The notes beneath the pieces are model-generated. The model was not told the DNA's origin, made no database searches, and worked only from the letters and a program-made list of their open reading frames with translations. This document shows, piece by piece, positions 32,994-45,141 of a DNA stretch of 64,000 bases. This DNA comes from Viola odorata. Lineage: Eukaryota > Streptophyta > Magnoliopsida > Malpighiales > Violaceae. The position numbers and the translations under genes are program-made. The stretch covers positions 26,148,407 to 26,212,406 of the forward strand of contig OY829539.1 of NCBI GenBank assembly GCA_963691705.1, read 5' to 3'. Each line of letters begins with the position of its first letter. The stretch's first letter is position 1.

Positions 32994-35376
32994 ATGGCTA
33001 AGACCCGTGCTAAAAAATCTTCCGAGGAAGGGGATCCTCCGAGGTCTGCCGGGGAAGAAAAGATTGATAATACACCCACCTCCCTTTACACGCTAGCCTT
33101 GATTAATCGCAAGCTTGCCGGGACTAAGGGTCGATTTCCCCAAGATTATCCCATTCGTGCTGCCTCTGAATCTCTTCGCCTGAACAACGTTTTACCCGCT
33201 AATAGTAGAATGTTGTATGCCAAGTTGTTTGACCATGGGTTTTGTCTTCCCCTTGACCCACTTGTGAAATTGTTGTTGGCCGATTCTGATCTGGCTCCGG
33301 TTCAATTGAGCCCCAACGCGATTTGCGTTGTTAGTGCATTTGCCACTTTGTGTCGTTTTAAAGGGATTGCTTCTCCCACCTTGGCCTTGCTTCGCGATAT
33401 CTTCCAGTTATATTCCCGCAAGGGGGTTATATCGATATCCCCTCGTTATGAAGATGACTCCTTAAAGCCCTTCACCTGGAAACTCATGGGCATCGAGTCC
33501 TCTGTTCCCCATTGGAAAGAAGAATTTTTTATTATTGATCTGCCTGAGCCTATGTGGAGGGTCGGCTTTAACGAGGAAATCAGAGATGGGGCCTGGGGTG
33601 ATCGGAAACCCCTTTTCGACCCGGAGGACGGCTGGTTGAAGACATTGCTTCAATTAGACTTCAGCGTCGATGCCCGTAAAGTGGCTAACGGGTTGGACAT
33701 AGAGCAATGCAAGAAGGGTGAGCGTTTGACCTTTCCTTCTGCTCTTCCAAGAAGTGCTAACGCTAACATTTTGTATTTGTGTAGTTCCTCCACCCGGTTG
33801 GGAGCCAGAATATTTCCGAAGGAAGAGGAAACGAGAGCAAAGGAAGAGAGCCGAAATCGAAGCTCAAGCTGCCGCGGCTGCTACTGCTACCACCGCTGAA
33901 GGGGAAATTACTGCTACCGCTCCAGACGTTGCCCAACCGCCTCTTCGTACTCGCGCCGTGAGGAAGAAAAGGGCTAGGAAGACACGTACTACGCCTTCCG
34001 TTTCCTCTCCTACTGTCACCTCTTCAGAGGCAACTGCTAGCCCGATTCTCTCTGGGATTCCTCTAGCTCCTTCAGGTGCTCAAGTATGTATTTGTCTTTT
34101 CTTATGGTTTTCTTTTCTCTTCGTGCCACTTTCTCATTATACTTTGTGCTATCCAGGAAACCGCCACTGTTTCCGCTCATTCTTCCTCTCAAGACGACAT
34201 GTCTATGACAGACGTCCTTCGAGAGCGTCAAAAGAAGGCGCGTTATGAGTTTCAACAAAGCCCGACTTCATCTGCTGCTAATCCTTCTGGGCTGTCCTCG
34301 AGGGTGTGCCAGTTGAGCAGCCGCAGGGTGCCAATTTTGGCGGTGGTCCTCAGGTTTTGAGTGATTCTCCGATTTATTCCAATCTGATGGCTCATCATGG
34401 CGAAGTGCTCGGGGGTGACGGGCTTTCTGTCCCTAACGCTGACGGTACCATTAGTCGACCCTCTTCTCCTCCCACCTTGCTTTTTATTCCAGTGTCTCCT
34501 CCGATTGCTGCGAGAGGTGGCCCTCCTCCCAGCTTGATGGTTCACGCCTCAACTTATGCTCCTCCTCTGATGCCTACTCACCGGTTCAGCCTGCGCTCCT
34601 TCCGAGATAACTACTTGCAGTTTCCGGCGGATGCTCCTCCTGACTATTTCCTCTCATGTACCTCCTTATTGGCAGTTGAGATAATGTCTATTCCAAGAGA
34701 GAGAGATGCCTTTGCGGCTAGGAGCCAGCAGGAGCGTATAAACTTTCTTCGCTCCCAGCTATTTTCCTCGTTCTGCCATCTCCATTATATGGATGAAGAA
34801 AATGCTAGAGTGGAGGCAAACGGGCAGGGGGAGCTGAACAGACTACTATCAGAGCGTCAGGGTTACGTGAATGTCGTTGCTGCCGCCAAACAAGATTCGG
34901 AGGCTGCCAAACAGGAGGCCGCGGTTGCTGCTCAGGAGGCAACAACTGCTAAGCAAGAGATGGAGGCTGCCAAACGGGAGGGCGCGGTTGCTGCTCAGGA
35001 GGCAACAACTGCTAATCAAAAGCTGGAGGATGAGCTTCATCAAGAGAGACAGCGGAACGCTGAGCTGTCCGCCGATCTCACTCTTTCTGATGAGAAGAGC
35101 CGCTGGTATTTGAAAGAAGGCGGGGGCATCATGTCTGACGGTTTTATGCTTAAGCACGGGATAGAGAACCTCGACGTTGATTTTCTTGGTCGGTATTTTG
35201 AAGAGAGGATCGCCACCGTCACTAATGAGGGCTTTCATCACTGGAGATCTACTCAGCAGGAAGGAGGAGGTGCATCACCTGCTCCTGAGACATCATTCTT
35301 GATACGTCTTTTTTTACTGTTGTGGCTGATGCGCCCCCTTTTGTTTTGTAATATTGACGATGTTACTTTTTCTTGA
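32994..35376 (+). pseudogene. Tat-1 antisense gene A, gypsy-type 'transposase' domain protein, nearly intact
   Basis: Start MAKTRAKKSSEEGD at 32994. Exon 1 (32994-33717, 724 nt, fully open) holds a PF04195-like domain: LFDHGFCLPLDPLVKLLLA, LSPNAICVVSAFATLCRFKG, FTWKLMGIESSVPHW, LPEPMWRVGFNEE. Intron 1 33718-33784 (67 nt, phase 1); exon 2 33785-34083 (basic, Arg/Lys and Ala/Thr rich, RRKRKREQRKRAE); intron 2 34084-34156 (73 nt). Exon 3 begins ETATVSAHSSSQDD and, after a frameshift around 34300, runs through a Pro-rich part to a long coiled coil (repeated AAKQEA, AQEATTAKQEM) and GGGIMSDGFMLKHGIENLD. Known members occur in plant Tat-group gypsy elements; the function is unproven despite the 'transposase' name. 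Only the frameshift prevents a product of over 700 residues. Confidence 0.78.
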
Positions 35377-35651
35377 TTAATCCGCGGCTTTGGACTTTTG
35401 TCATTTACCTTGTTTCTTCTTACTGCTTGTGAAATTGTCCGCCCATAACGTTTGCTGTGCTACCTCTGCACATGTTGCGCTCAGCTTTACGCCTCCCTTT
35501 GTTGTTAAGGAGCAACTCTAGCCTTACTAGGATTGTCGTGACGGTGTTGTTACGGTATGGATCTCTTTCCAACTTTGCTTCACCGGGTATCGACCACTCA
35601 GTTACTAGCTGGGGTATCCTTCATTTTCGTATGTCGAAGATCGGCTTGGGG

Positions 35652-36142
35652 AGTGCCTCGTCTTAGTGAGTTGTCTGATCAGGACCAGTCATCACAAGGA
35701 TAGGATTTTCACTTCCAAGCGTTGAAACCTCGCGTCCCTGGAACGTGCCTCCTCTCAATGGGCCGTCTATGTGAGCACGGTTACCACAAGGATAGGATTT
35801 TCACTTCCAGGACGGAGTTGGTCTCTCCTTGGGGTCGTGCCTCGCCTTAATGGGCCGTCTGTGTGAGCACGGTTACCACAAGGATAGGATTTTCACTCCC
35901 AAGGATATCGGGGCGTGCCTCGTCTTAGCAGGCCGTCTATGTGAGCACGGTTGCCACAAGGATAGGATTTTCACTCCCGGGAGCGTTTGGGGTCGTGCCT
36001 CGTCTTAATGGGCCGTCTATGCGAGCACGGTTGCCACAAGGATAGGATTTTCACTCCCAACGCTTAGCCATGCCAGGGCGTGCCTCGTCTTAGTGAGTTT
36101 TCTGATCAGGAACAACCATCACAAGGATAGGATTTTCACTCC
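35652..36142. repeat. Six-unit ~80-bp minisatellite between convergent genes of Tat-1
   Basis: The core CACAAGGATAGGATTTTCAC starts at 35693, 35785, 35877, 35955, 36035 and 36120 (spacings 92, 92, 78, 80, 85). Units also share GTGCCTCGTCTTA and GGCCGTCTATGTGAGCACGG; the first and last units carry a CTGATCAGGA variant instead. It lies between the 3' ends of pol (minus) and gene A (plus). Confidence 0.92.
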
Positions 36143-36249
36143 TGGCATGCTTCACTATCTGTATTTTATCAACTGCAAACGCACAGGAAGATATATCTTA
36201 TTAGAATAGCATTGATATTACCAGATAGGATATTACCAGATAGGATGAG

Positions 36250-39200
36250 CTAGTTCCTGGCGTGGTATAGCTTCAGCTGAGCTATATTCCAAGAGTTCTG
36301 CAGGGGCATTCCATCGAGCTTTTCCAAGTGATAAGCTCCTCTTCCCACGACACGGGTGACGTGATACGGTCCGTCCTAGTTTGGGCTAAGTTTTCCCATG
36401 CGTTGCCCTACCGCTCGTCTATCTCTGAGCACTAAATCTCCAGCTTTGAGCAGTCGCTCTCTCACTTGCCGGTTGTGGTATTGTGCCATTTTTCTTTTGT
36501 AGTGCATAGTTTTCAGGAGAGTTTCCTCATGTGTTTCCGGTAGGGCGTCAAGGTCACGTAACCTTTCCTCATTATTTTCTTCTTTGAAATGAGCCACCCG
36601 AAGGCTCATCGTTCCGATCTCAACCGGTGTGACAACTTCAGTTCCGAATGCTAACGCAAACGGGGTCTCTCTAGTGCCGGCCTTGACAGTCATGCGATAA
36701 GCCCATAGTACGTATGGCAGTTCGTCTGGCCATTTCTTTTTGGATCCTTCCAGGTTTCTTTTGATGCCACTAAGGATGCTGCGGTTGGTTACTTCTGCCT
36801 GGCCATTGGTTTGAGGGTGCGCCACGGAAGAGAAGCTTTGTTCGATATGAAATTCCGCACACTGATCCCTGAAGAATTTGCTTGTGAACTGCGTTCCATT
36901 GTCGCTAATCAGTATGCGCGGCACCCCGAATCGCATAATGACTTGGTGTTTGAAAAAATGCCAAATTTTTTCAGTGGTGATGGTGGCTAACGCCTCGACT
37001 TCGGCCCATTTTGTGAAGTAGTCTACCGCCACGATCACGAATTTCAACTGAGATCTAGCCTTTGGGAACGGGCCTAAAATGTCAATGCCCCATTTGGCAA
37101 ACAGGCATGGAGCGATTATTTCTGAAATTTGCGCCGCCAGTTTTCGAGGAATCCTAGCGTATTCATGACATTTCTGACAGGTTTTCACGAAGTTATGGCA
37201 ATCTCCTCGTATGGTGGGCCAGTAGAATCCCGACCGAAACACTTGGGCTACCAGTGTATCGCTGGCGATGTGCATGCCGCATATCCCTTCGTGAATTTCT
37301 CGTAGCACATACAAGCCTTCTTGCTCTGTTATGCACTTAGCGGCAGGATGGGAAAAACACCTCCGTACTAACTCTCCATTGTAATATGTGCATCGCGCCG
37401 CTCGTTTTAGGATTTTCCTTCTTTCCGTGCTCTCCTCTGGCAGCTTGTCATGTTTCAGATATTCTATCACTGGGGTTCTCCAGTCGCTTTCTATTTCTCC
37501 CACACAGAGCGATGCTTGTTCTTCCATGAAGGAGGGTATGGATAACTCCCCGTAGTGCACTTCGTTGGGTATGAAGGCTTCCATCTTGGCTGCCATCTTG
37601 GCGAGGCTATCAGCCTCTTCATTATTTTCTCTGGGGATATGTTCAAAGGTGACCCGAGTGCCTTTTTTCTGCATCTCCGACAACTCACGCTTTACTTTGG
37701 CCAAGTATTGAATCATGATGGGTTCTCGGGCTTGGGAGTTTCCTAGGACTTGATCCATTATCAATTTAGAGTCTTCTCGTATTTTTAGGCGCAAGCCGCA
37801 TTCCTCCTCCGCAACGGTAGAGGCTTCGACGGAGAAGCTGTTTCCAATTTTGAGCCCTGCCAGCAGCGCTTCGTATTCAGCGGCATTGTTGGATAACGGC
37901 TGCAGGATTCTGATGACGTATCGCAATTCCATGCCGTCTGGTCCCACCAGGAAAATACCTGCACCTACTAGCTCTTATTTTTTGCTCCGTCCACATGAAT
38001 GACCCATGAGTCTGCTAACGTTTCCGGGTACGGTAGGCATGAATTTTCTGGTTCTTCCTCTGACGGGTCTGCCGACGCATCTTTGGTGAATGTGCATTCC
38101 GCTATGAAGTCTGCTAACGCTTGGGCTTTAATTGCCGGTCTGGCTCTGTACTGCAGCCCATATTGTTCAAGCTCGATTGCCCAAATCAACATCCTCCCGG
38201 AAGACTCAGGCTTTCTAAAGATTTTTCTCAGCGGCTGATCAGTGAGCACAGTGACAGGGTGGGCTTGGAAGTATCGGTCCATCTTTCGCGTTGCCTGTAC
38301 TAGGGCAAGCGCTATCTTCTCGATACGAGCATATCGCAGCTCAGCATCTTTCAATATGTGACTCACAAAGAATACAGGGCGGTGTACATGCCCTTCGCTT
38401 CGCACAAGGACGGCGCTGACTACCTCGTCGGCTATTCCCAAGTATAGATATAGCTCATCGCCGGACTCAGGCCTCGTTAGCACTAGATCGGATGATAAGT
38501 AAGCTTTCAGCCCTGCAAACGCATTTTTGCATTCCTCTGTCCTCCCGAATGGGGCCTTGTTTCGAATGACCTTGAAAAAAGGCAAGCATCTCTCGCCTTG
38601 CTTAGATATGAACCGTCCTAACGCGATGATGCGGCCGGTGAGCTTCTGTATGTCTTTGACGGTCCGAGGGGGTATCATGTCTTGAATGGCCTTTATCTTT
38701 GAAGGGTTGGGTTGGATACCCTTCCGACTGACCACGTAGCCCAAGAATTTACCCGTTTGGAATGCGAACATACACTTTCGCGGATTCAGTTTCATTTTGT
38801 ACTTTTTCATCACATTGAAGACTTCTTCCAAGTCGGCGAGGTGGTCTTTGAAGCTTCGACTTTTAATCAGGATATCGTCCACGTAAGCCTCTACATTTTT
38901 CCCGATTTGCTTTTCGAAAACCTTATTCCCCATGCGCTGGAATGTTGCCCCAGCGTTCTTCAGCCCAAACGGCGTTGCGGTGTAGCAATATGTAGCCCTA
39001 GGGGTGATGAAGGCAGTTTTTTCTTCGTCTTCTATGGTCATAGGGATTTGGTGATACCCGGAGTTAGCATCTAAGGAGCTCAGGTAGGCGTACCCAGCAG
39101 TTTGGTCGACCAACTGGTCAATTCGGGGAAGGGGATAGCAATCTTTGGGGCAGGCACTGTTCAAGTCAGTGAAATCGATGCACATGCGCCAATCACCGTT

Positions 39201-42120
39201 AGGCTTAGGGACTAACACAGGGTTAGCCAGCCAGGTTGGGTATTGGACTTCTCGAATGATGCCCGCATCTGTGAGCTTTAGTAACTCTTTCTCGATGGCC
39301 GCTATCTTTTCTGGTGAGAAGGCGCGTCGTTTTTGTTGGACGGGCTTAGCGTCAAGGCTAACGTTTAACTGGTGTTCTGCGACCTCTCGCGAGATTCCTG
39401 ACATGTCTGCCGGTTTCCACGCGAATTCCCCTTTTCATTTTCTTAACAGTCGAGCTAATTTCACATTCTCTTCGGGGCTTAGTTTCTCGCTGATCAAGAG
39501 GTTCGCTTCACTGTCCTCTCCGACAGGTATTGACATCATTTGATCGAGCGGTTGAGTACGCTTTTCGTCTTTATCATCGAATGGATCATCTGCCACGCAA
39601 ACGTAGCGGTCACAACTCCTTTGAGTCATAAGCGAATAACACTCAGCTGCCAGTTTCTGGTCTCCTTTGATTGAGACCACGTCGTTCCACGAGGGGTATT
39701 TCATCCGCAGGTGTTTTTGGGATATCGCTGCCCCGAAACGATTGAGGAACGGTCGCCCCAGTATGGCGTTATATGGTAACGTTAAGTCCATGACCAGGAA
39801 TAATAGCTCTTCGGATCGCTTTGAGGTGTCTTCTCGAAAGTACACTGGCAAGGATGTTATTCCGGCTACCGGAATCGGTACCCCATCAATCCCAACAATT
39901 GGCCTCATGCATGGCGCTAGCTCACCGTCAGGGCGCTTCATCAAATTGTATGCTTCCAGCGAAAATAGATTTACTGCGCTCCCGTTGTCAACAAGGGTTC
40001 TTCTCACCCCGTGACTTCCAATGACGGGTGTTACTACCAACGCGTCGTTATGCGGGAAAACAATGCCTTTTTCGTCCTCTTCTGAGAAGGACAATATCAT
40101 TCTGTCTAAGGCACTGATCGCCTCAATTTTTACCTGCGCGTTCTCTCGCTTGCGCTTTTCCCCAGGATTGGGCGTTTGTGGTATGGCCTCTTCGAAGTAG
40201 GGTGTTCCCCCGGCGATGATATTAATCATAGGCATCTGATCGCTATGAACAACGAGAGCTTCTCTATTTTGTCCAAGGGGAATTGCGTTAGCCCCCGTGG
40301 CGTGTGAAGGTGTTTGCCTCTGATCAGTTGTCATTCCAGTTGGGTTGCTCCTGGCCTCTTCTCTTGCCTTGGTGGCAAATTCTCCGAGGTAGCCCTCTTC
40401 GACCAATCGCTCTATGGCTAATTTCAGTTCTCTGCATACATCTGTCGAATGTCCCTTGACCTTGTGGAACTTGCAATACGCGTTTTTCCTTCCTCCCATG
40501 ATCACTCCTGGCTTCACAAGAGCTGGATACCTAATGGGCAGATTTCGCTGTTGGACTATCGCTAGGATTTCAGCCCTTGGGAGTATAAGAGATGGAAGGT
40601 CAGGATCATATATCCGGCCCTTTGGCGGATCTGCTTGTTTCCGAGTGGGGGACCCTCCGGGTCTTCCTTTCGAGAAATTGCCTCTCTGCCGGTTAGAGGC
40701 TTTGGGAGTATGCTCTTTTCGTTGTCCATGATCCTCAGTGGGTCGCGTGTCAGGGGCGCTGCTATGCGGCGCGTTAAGGGCCAAGTACGGGTCCGTTGGC
40801 ATGTTTCGGATCCATTCCCTATTTTCCTTTTCTTCCATCCTCGCGTAATTATGCACTTATAGCCTCAACGCATCCAGGGTTAGCGGCGGGTCCACCGTTA
40901 ACGTGTCTCTCAATTTTCCGTATCGACAATTGCGTTTCAGGGCCTCAACCGCAAAATCAATAGTGACCCCTGGCGTTAGGGACATTTCAAGATCAAATCG
41001 ACCTAAAAAGTCGTTCAATGATTCCTGCGGTCTTCGATGAATATCGAATAGTGCAGCTGCTGACTTCCTGATAGGAATAGCCGTGCTAAACCGACTTTTG
41101 AATTTTTCTTCTAGTTGAGAAAAATTATCAATAGACCCGGCCGGGAGTCCCTCAAACCAAAGACGTGCCACTCCTGACAGCGTCATTACGAAGATCTGAC
41201 ATAATGCAGCATCACTGCGGGTTTGGAATTGCACAAAGTCTTTCACCTTATTGAGGTGAGAAATGGGATCTTTCGTGCCATCATATGATTCTGTAGGGAG
41301 TTTCACATGCCGATGGACCCTGTGGTGCCTGACACGATAACTGAACGGATGGCCAGCGTTAATATCAGGGACCCCACGAGGCTGATGCGGGTGTGGAATT
41401 TCAACATCATATCTGGGATTCTGAGGGTCATATTCTTGTTGCCGCCTGGGAGATCGGCTACGGCTTCTTGGAGTTCGAGCTCGTCGACCTCTGTTGCTAG
41501 ATCTCTCACTGTATCTAGGAGATTGCTCTCGGAATATCTCCCCCCCGCCGATCATCCCAGTGTTCTCTGTGCTCATCATGTCGGCGGGCTATCTCAGGGA
41601 TAGGGATTTCCCCCCTGTATTGTCCAGAATGTTCAACAGGTCCTCGTGTGAGCGGCAGGACATTTATGGGGGCCGAGGAAAAAAGTAAGGAGGACGGGAG
41701 TCCCCTAGATCGTCGGGGCGATATTGGTCCTTCGTTGACAATGGACGGAGTGAAAACTATTCGAGAGGACACACCAGGTCTCGAGGCATGAGGAGTAAAT
41801 CCAGCAGCCATCTCTGTCAACTGATCCAATTGAGCTTGGAGAGCTGCTATTGAGCTTGCGAAAGGATTGTTTGCTTCACCTATCGCGGATCTACTTGCTT
41901 GGGGGGTAGAATGACTGGTTCTCGCTATGTGGGAAAAGGGGGAACAAATCTGGAATGTAATTTCTTCCGTACTTTGCCCAGGAGGAGGATCTGATTCTCC
42001 CGCAGTGACATCTTGCACTGGGGTAGAGATATCAGAAGTAGCGAAAGCAAAAAGTCGTCGGGGGGTGTTGTAGGGGATGCTGGAGGATTGGGACAGTGCG
42101 GGATCTGACTACGAGGCCAT
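36250..42120 (-). pseudogene. Tat-1 gag-protease-RT-RNaseH-aRNaseH-integrase polyprotein
   Basis: Start ATG at 42120 (MAS, then TAG at codon 4). Gag core RHVKLPTESYDGTKDPISH and LSGVARLWFEGLP; a basic RS/RR region precedes it. Protease active site LVDNGSAVNLFSLEAY; RT with MCIDFTDLNSACPKDCYPLP and YVDDIL; RNase H with LTDQPLRKIF; second RNase H with VDGAKNK and NNAAEYEALLAGL; integrase with an HHCC finger (HEGICGMHIA, CQKCHEY), GIDILGPFP, ISDNGTQFTS and HPQTNGQAEVTNRS. Breaks: frameshift near 41540, TAA at 40857-40859, TGA at 39435-39437, a one-base deletion at ~37958 and TAG at 36376-36378 (TGG to TAG in NWDGPY). Long open stretches remain, so this copy is relatively young. Confidence 0.93.
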
Positions 42121-42186
42121 AACCCTTCTAGCTTCGGGGAGGAAGGAGCTTGGTTATTAAGGATGCTCACTTAATAGAACCAACAC

Positions 42187-42206
42187 TCTCAACGAAAGCA
42201 CCAATT
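42187..42206 (-). other. Tat-1 primer-binding site
   Basis: Minus-strand AATTGGTGCTTTCGTTGAGA directly follows the LTR end TTATCA. Tat-2 has the matching AATTGGTGCTCTCGTTGAGA. Confidence 0.65.
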
Positions 42207-42318
42207 TGATAAGAATTTGTCTTCTGCCGAAGGATATATGGAGAAATTTGTCCTCTCAGATCAGTGCCCACGGCGGTCCGCAGTACCTGCAATACGCCGG
42301 AGGGGGGCTCCGGCGGAA
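42207..42318 (-). repeat. Tat-1 5' LTR remnant
   Basis: 112 bp matching 28819-28930 of the 3' LTR with few changes. Homology stops abruptly and Gypsy-1 protease-region coding resumes. Confidence 0.88.
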
Positions 42319-44304
42319 ATTTCTCTCGTTTACTCTCTTTCTTTTCAACACTCAGCCCTCCTCTCTCCTTCTCAATTTTTTTTGTAATCTCAAATTCAGC
42401 ATAGGACTTGATCAACCATTGTTGATCCTCAAAAACTTCCATCGGGGTCAATGGTGCAAGAGTGAACTTCTTCCCATCTTTCACCAACTTGTACCGATTA
42501 GTTCTTCCTTCATGATTGGCTTCCCAATCAAATTTCCATGGTCGTCCAAGTAAGATGTGACTTGCTTGCATGGGGACCACATCGCAAAGGATCTCATCCT
42601 TGTACTTGCCTATGGAAAATTCAACCAACACTTGCTGCGAAACCTTCAATTCACCTCCATCATTCATCCATTGCAACAAGCAAGGCTTGGGATGCTTCAT
42701 AGTGGGCAGTCCTAACTTGTGCACTAATAAAGTGCTAGCACAATTTGTACAACTACCATTATCAATAATCAGAGAGCACATCTTCTTATTAACCAAACAA
42801 CGAGTATGAAATAAATTTTCTCGTTGTTCCTCCTCACATACCTCGGGTTTTGGTTGGGCGTTAAGGCTACGCCTAACCACAAGCGCCTCTGCGTGTGCTG
42901 CCAGTTGCAGCTCCTCATCCGAATTATCCCCTTCAACCACGTCATCCCCACAACCGGAATCATCACACTCTAAATCATCTTCTGAATCTAGATCCCCGTT
43001 ATCACGTATAAGCAAAACTCGCTTATTTGGGCAATCAGCTTGTCTATGACCTCTTCCCTGACACTTGAAGCAGATAATATCTCTAGTGGGAACCCTATTG
43101 GTTGTAGTAGAAGAATTATTACCGTTATTCCGAGAAGGTGGTGGGTGTTTGTTGTACCCTTGGACACATAGTGTTGCGGTGTCCCCTTTGGTGATTCCCT
43201 TGCACTCTTACTACTCTTCTCCCATGAAGTCGGCTTCCATGGTGTAGTCCTCCCACTAGTTGTAGAGGGACTAGTAAAAGAACCCCGGGACTTCCTGTGC
43301 TTCTCTATTTTGATGGCTAAATGTAGTATCTCTTCCAAATTGGTTTAATAAGTCAGCTCCAAAGCATTGGCAATTTCTTTATTCAACCCGCCAAGAAACC
43401 TTGCCATTGTTGCCTCTCTACCCTCCTCAATTTGCGCCTTAGCCAATGCAATTTCCATCTCATTGAAGTAATCCCCTACGCTCTTACTCCCTTGGGTCAA
43501 ACTCTGCAACCTTTGGTGGAGATCACGCTGAAAATAATTGGGAACAAACCTCCTTTTCATAATGGCCTTCATCTCCTCCCAAGTTTGAACTGGACCGGGT
43601 CCATCTCTTTCTCTTTTCTGAACCAATGAGTCCCACCAATGTACGGCGTACCCACTAAACTCCACAGCCGCCAATCTCACCTTCTTACCCTCCGAATAGT
43701 TATGGCAAAGAAAGATCGAGGTGACCTTCCTTTCCCAATCTAAATATGCATCCAGGTCATCCTTGCCCTCAAATAGAGGTATCTTCATCTTAATACTCCC
43801 GAGATTAGAGTCAACCCTCTCTTCCGGCCTATAACGCCTATCATTAAACCTATTCCCCCACTCATACACATAGTCCTCATCTTCCTCATAATCATCCCAC
43901 TGCTCATGGTGAACTGGCTGAGGACGTGTTACAGGGCGCTCGCGCACCGGGCGCTCGGGTATGGGTCGATCACGATTAAGCACATGCCTAGGTATTACTC
44001 CCTGCTTCGGCAGTTCCACATCCTCATCACTATCACTAGCCACCTGACCATCTACAAGGGGTTGTTTTTGGGTTGCTTTCGGTACCGAGGCATGAGAACT
44101 ACCAGCGACATTGTGATTGATCGCAAAGTTCGAAGGGGGTACTCCTAAGTGTGGTCCTTCCACTTTGGCCGAGACTGTCTTCACCTCTTCTGAAACTGTT
44201 TGAAGGCGGGCATCCATTGCCGCCAACCGTTCGAGAACAGTTTCTAGCATCCTAACTCCCCTAGGTCCTTCAGCTTCATCGTTTGAAGTAGAATGGTTAG
44301 ACAT
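42319..44304 (-). pseudogene. Gypsy-1 gag and protease
   Basis: Starts MSNHSTSNDEAEGPRG at 44304. Gag core shows YLDWERKVTSIFLCHNYSEG, WWDSLVQKRERDG and QRDLHQRLQSLTQGSKSVGD. A CCHC knuckle follows (CFKCQGRGHRQADC, near 43036-43077), then an acidic linker and protease with LIIDNGSCTNCAS and HILLGRPWKFDWE. The frame ends at about 42319 in the Tat-1 LTR, after VEKKESKREKF. Breaks: TAA at 43345-43347 and a frameshift between 43345 and 43060. The protease-to-RT linker and RT fingers are missing. Confidence 0.9.
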
Positions 44305-45126
44305 CCTGTTTAATTTTCCTGAAATTCACAACACGAACAAACGACGTAAAATTGCACTAACCTAGCACTCCCTCACGTGTTTACTCTCGTGTTTAAACCC
44401 TCTATTAATCTCACAGAAAATCACTCAAATAACTTCTCAATTGTTCCTGCACAAATGTTAATTGACTCAAGAACTTCAAAGAATAAGCTTCCAAGAAGAC
44501 TCTCAAGGACAACTAGCTTCAAAACAAGTTAGATGTAAAGTAATTGAGTAATTGCAAGAACAATCAATTAAACAAATACTCTACTGGAATAGAAATCAGC
44601 GTATAGGAATCAAGAAAAGCTCAAGTGACATGAAAGGACTCAAATAATTCACAAGCCGTGAATGAATGCGATTCAGGTGTTTGAACTTGTTTCTTCAATA
44701 ACTTTCAATTCTAACCACCAAATCCAATGATTCTTTTTGCAATAACTTCACAAAAATCTGTAGTATTTTGTATTTTCCTTTCTTCTTCTTTTTTGTTCTG
44801 TTTTGATTTTTTTTTCTATTTTTCGACCCTTTTCTTCTCTCTTTTTTTTTTTTTTTTGACTCTTGAATGAAACTAAATAACAATTAAATTAAAGACACTT
44901 TGGATTTTTGTATTTAAAAGGCCCTACAAATCACACAACGATTTGCACACACAAAGACGCAAACAAGATCTAGAAATCCTAGATCGACTCAACACATAAA
45001 TAACTAACACACGGGACGCAAGGAGATTGATTTTAGATCAGAGTAGAAGAAGAATCAATCTCAACAAAGAAAACAATTAAAAACAGTAAAGGATAGATGG
45101 ATAGATACCAAACCGTAGAACGCCTT
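44305..45126 (-). other. Gypsy-1 5' leader
   Basis: Untranslated leader between primer site and gag. Holds a minus-strand A/G-rich run near 44770-44860. No other gene is seen. Confidence 0.6.
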
Positions 45127-45140
45127 TGCTCCGCTACCAA
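45127..45140 (-). other. Gypsy-1 primer-binding site
   Basis: Minus-strand TTGGTAGCGGAGCA, one base after the middle LTR end. Confidence 0.7.
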
Positions 45141-45141
45141 C

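Larger units (their letters stand above)
28819..42318 (-). mobile_element. Tat-1: Tat-lineage Ty3/gypsy element with antisense genes
   Basis: Minus-strand order: 5' LTR remnant (42207-42318), primer site, gag-protease-RT-RNaseH-second RNaseH-integrase (42120-36250), six-unit minisatellite, then on the opposite strand gene A, gene B and ORF C, then polypurine tract and 3' LTR (28819-29220). RT before integrase plus a second RNase H domain marks the Tat group of plant gypsy elements. It lies between protease and RT of Gypsy-1, but the Gypsy-1 segment between them and most of the Tat-1 5' LTR are missing, so insertion was followed by a deletion. Confidence 0.9.

Noticed and set aside
35652..36142. 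CRISPR-like array because of ~20-bp cores with regular spacing
   Set aside because: The spacers are themselves related repeats, the array sits inside a retrotransposon, and it recurs in a second element copy.
37999..39543. Plus-strand frames opposite Tat-1 pol as additional antisense genes
   Set aside because: They mirror conserved RT/RNase H codons and have no counterpart with its own features in Tat-2; shadows of pol.
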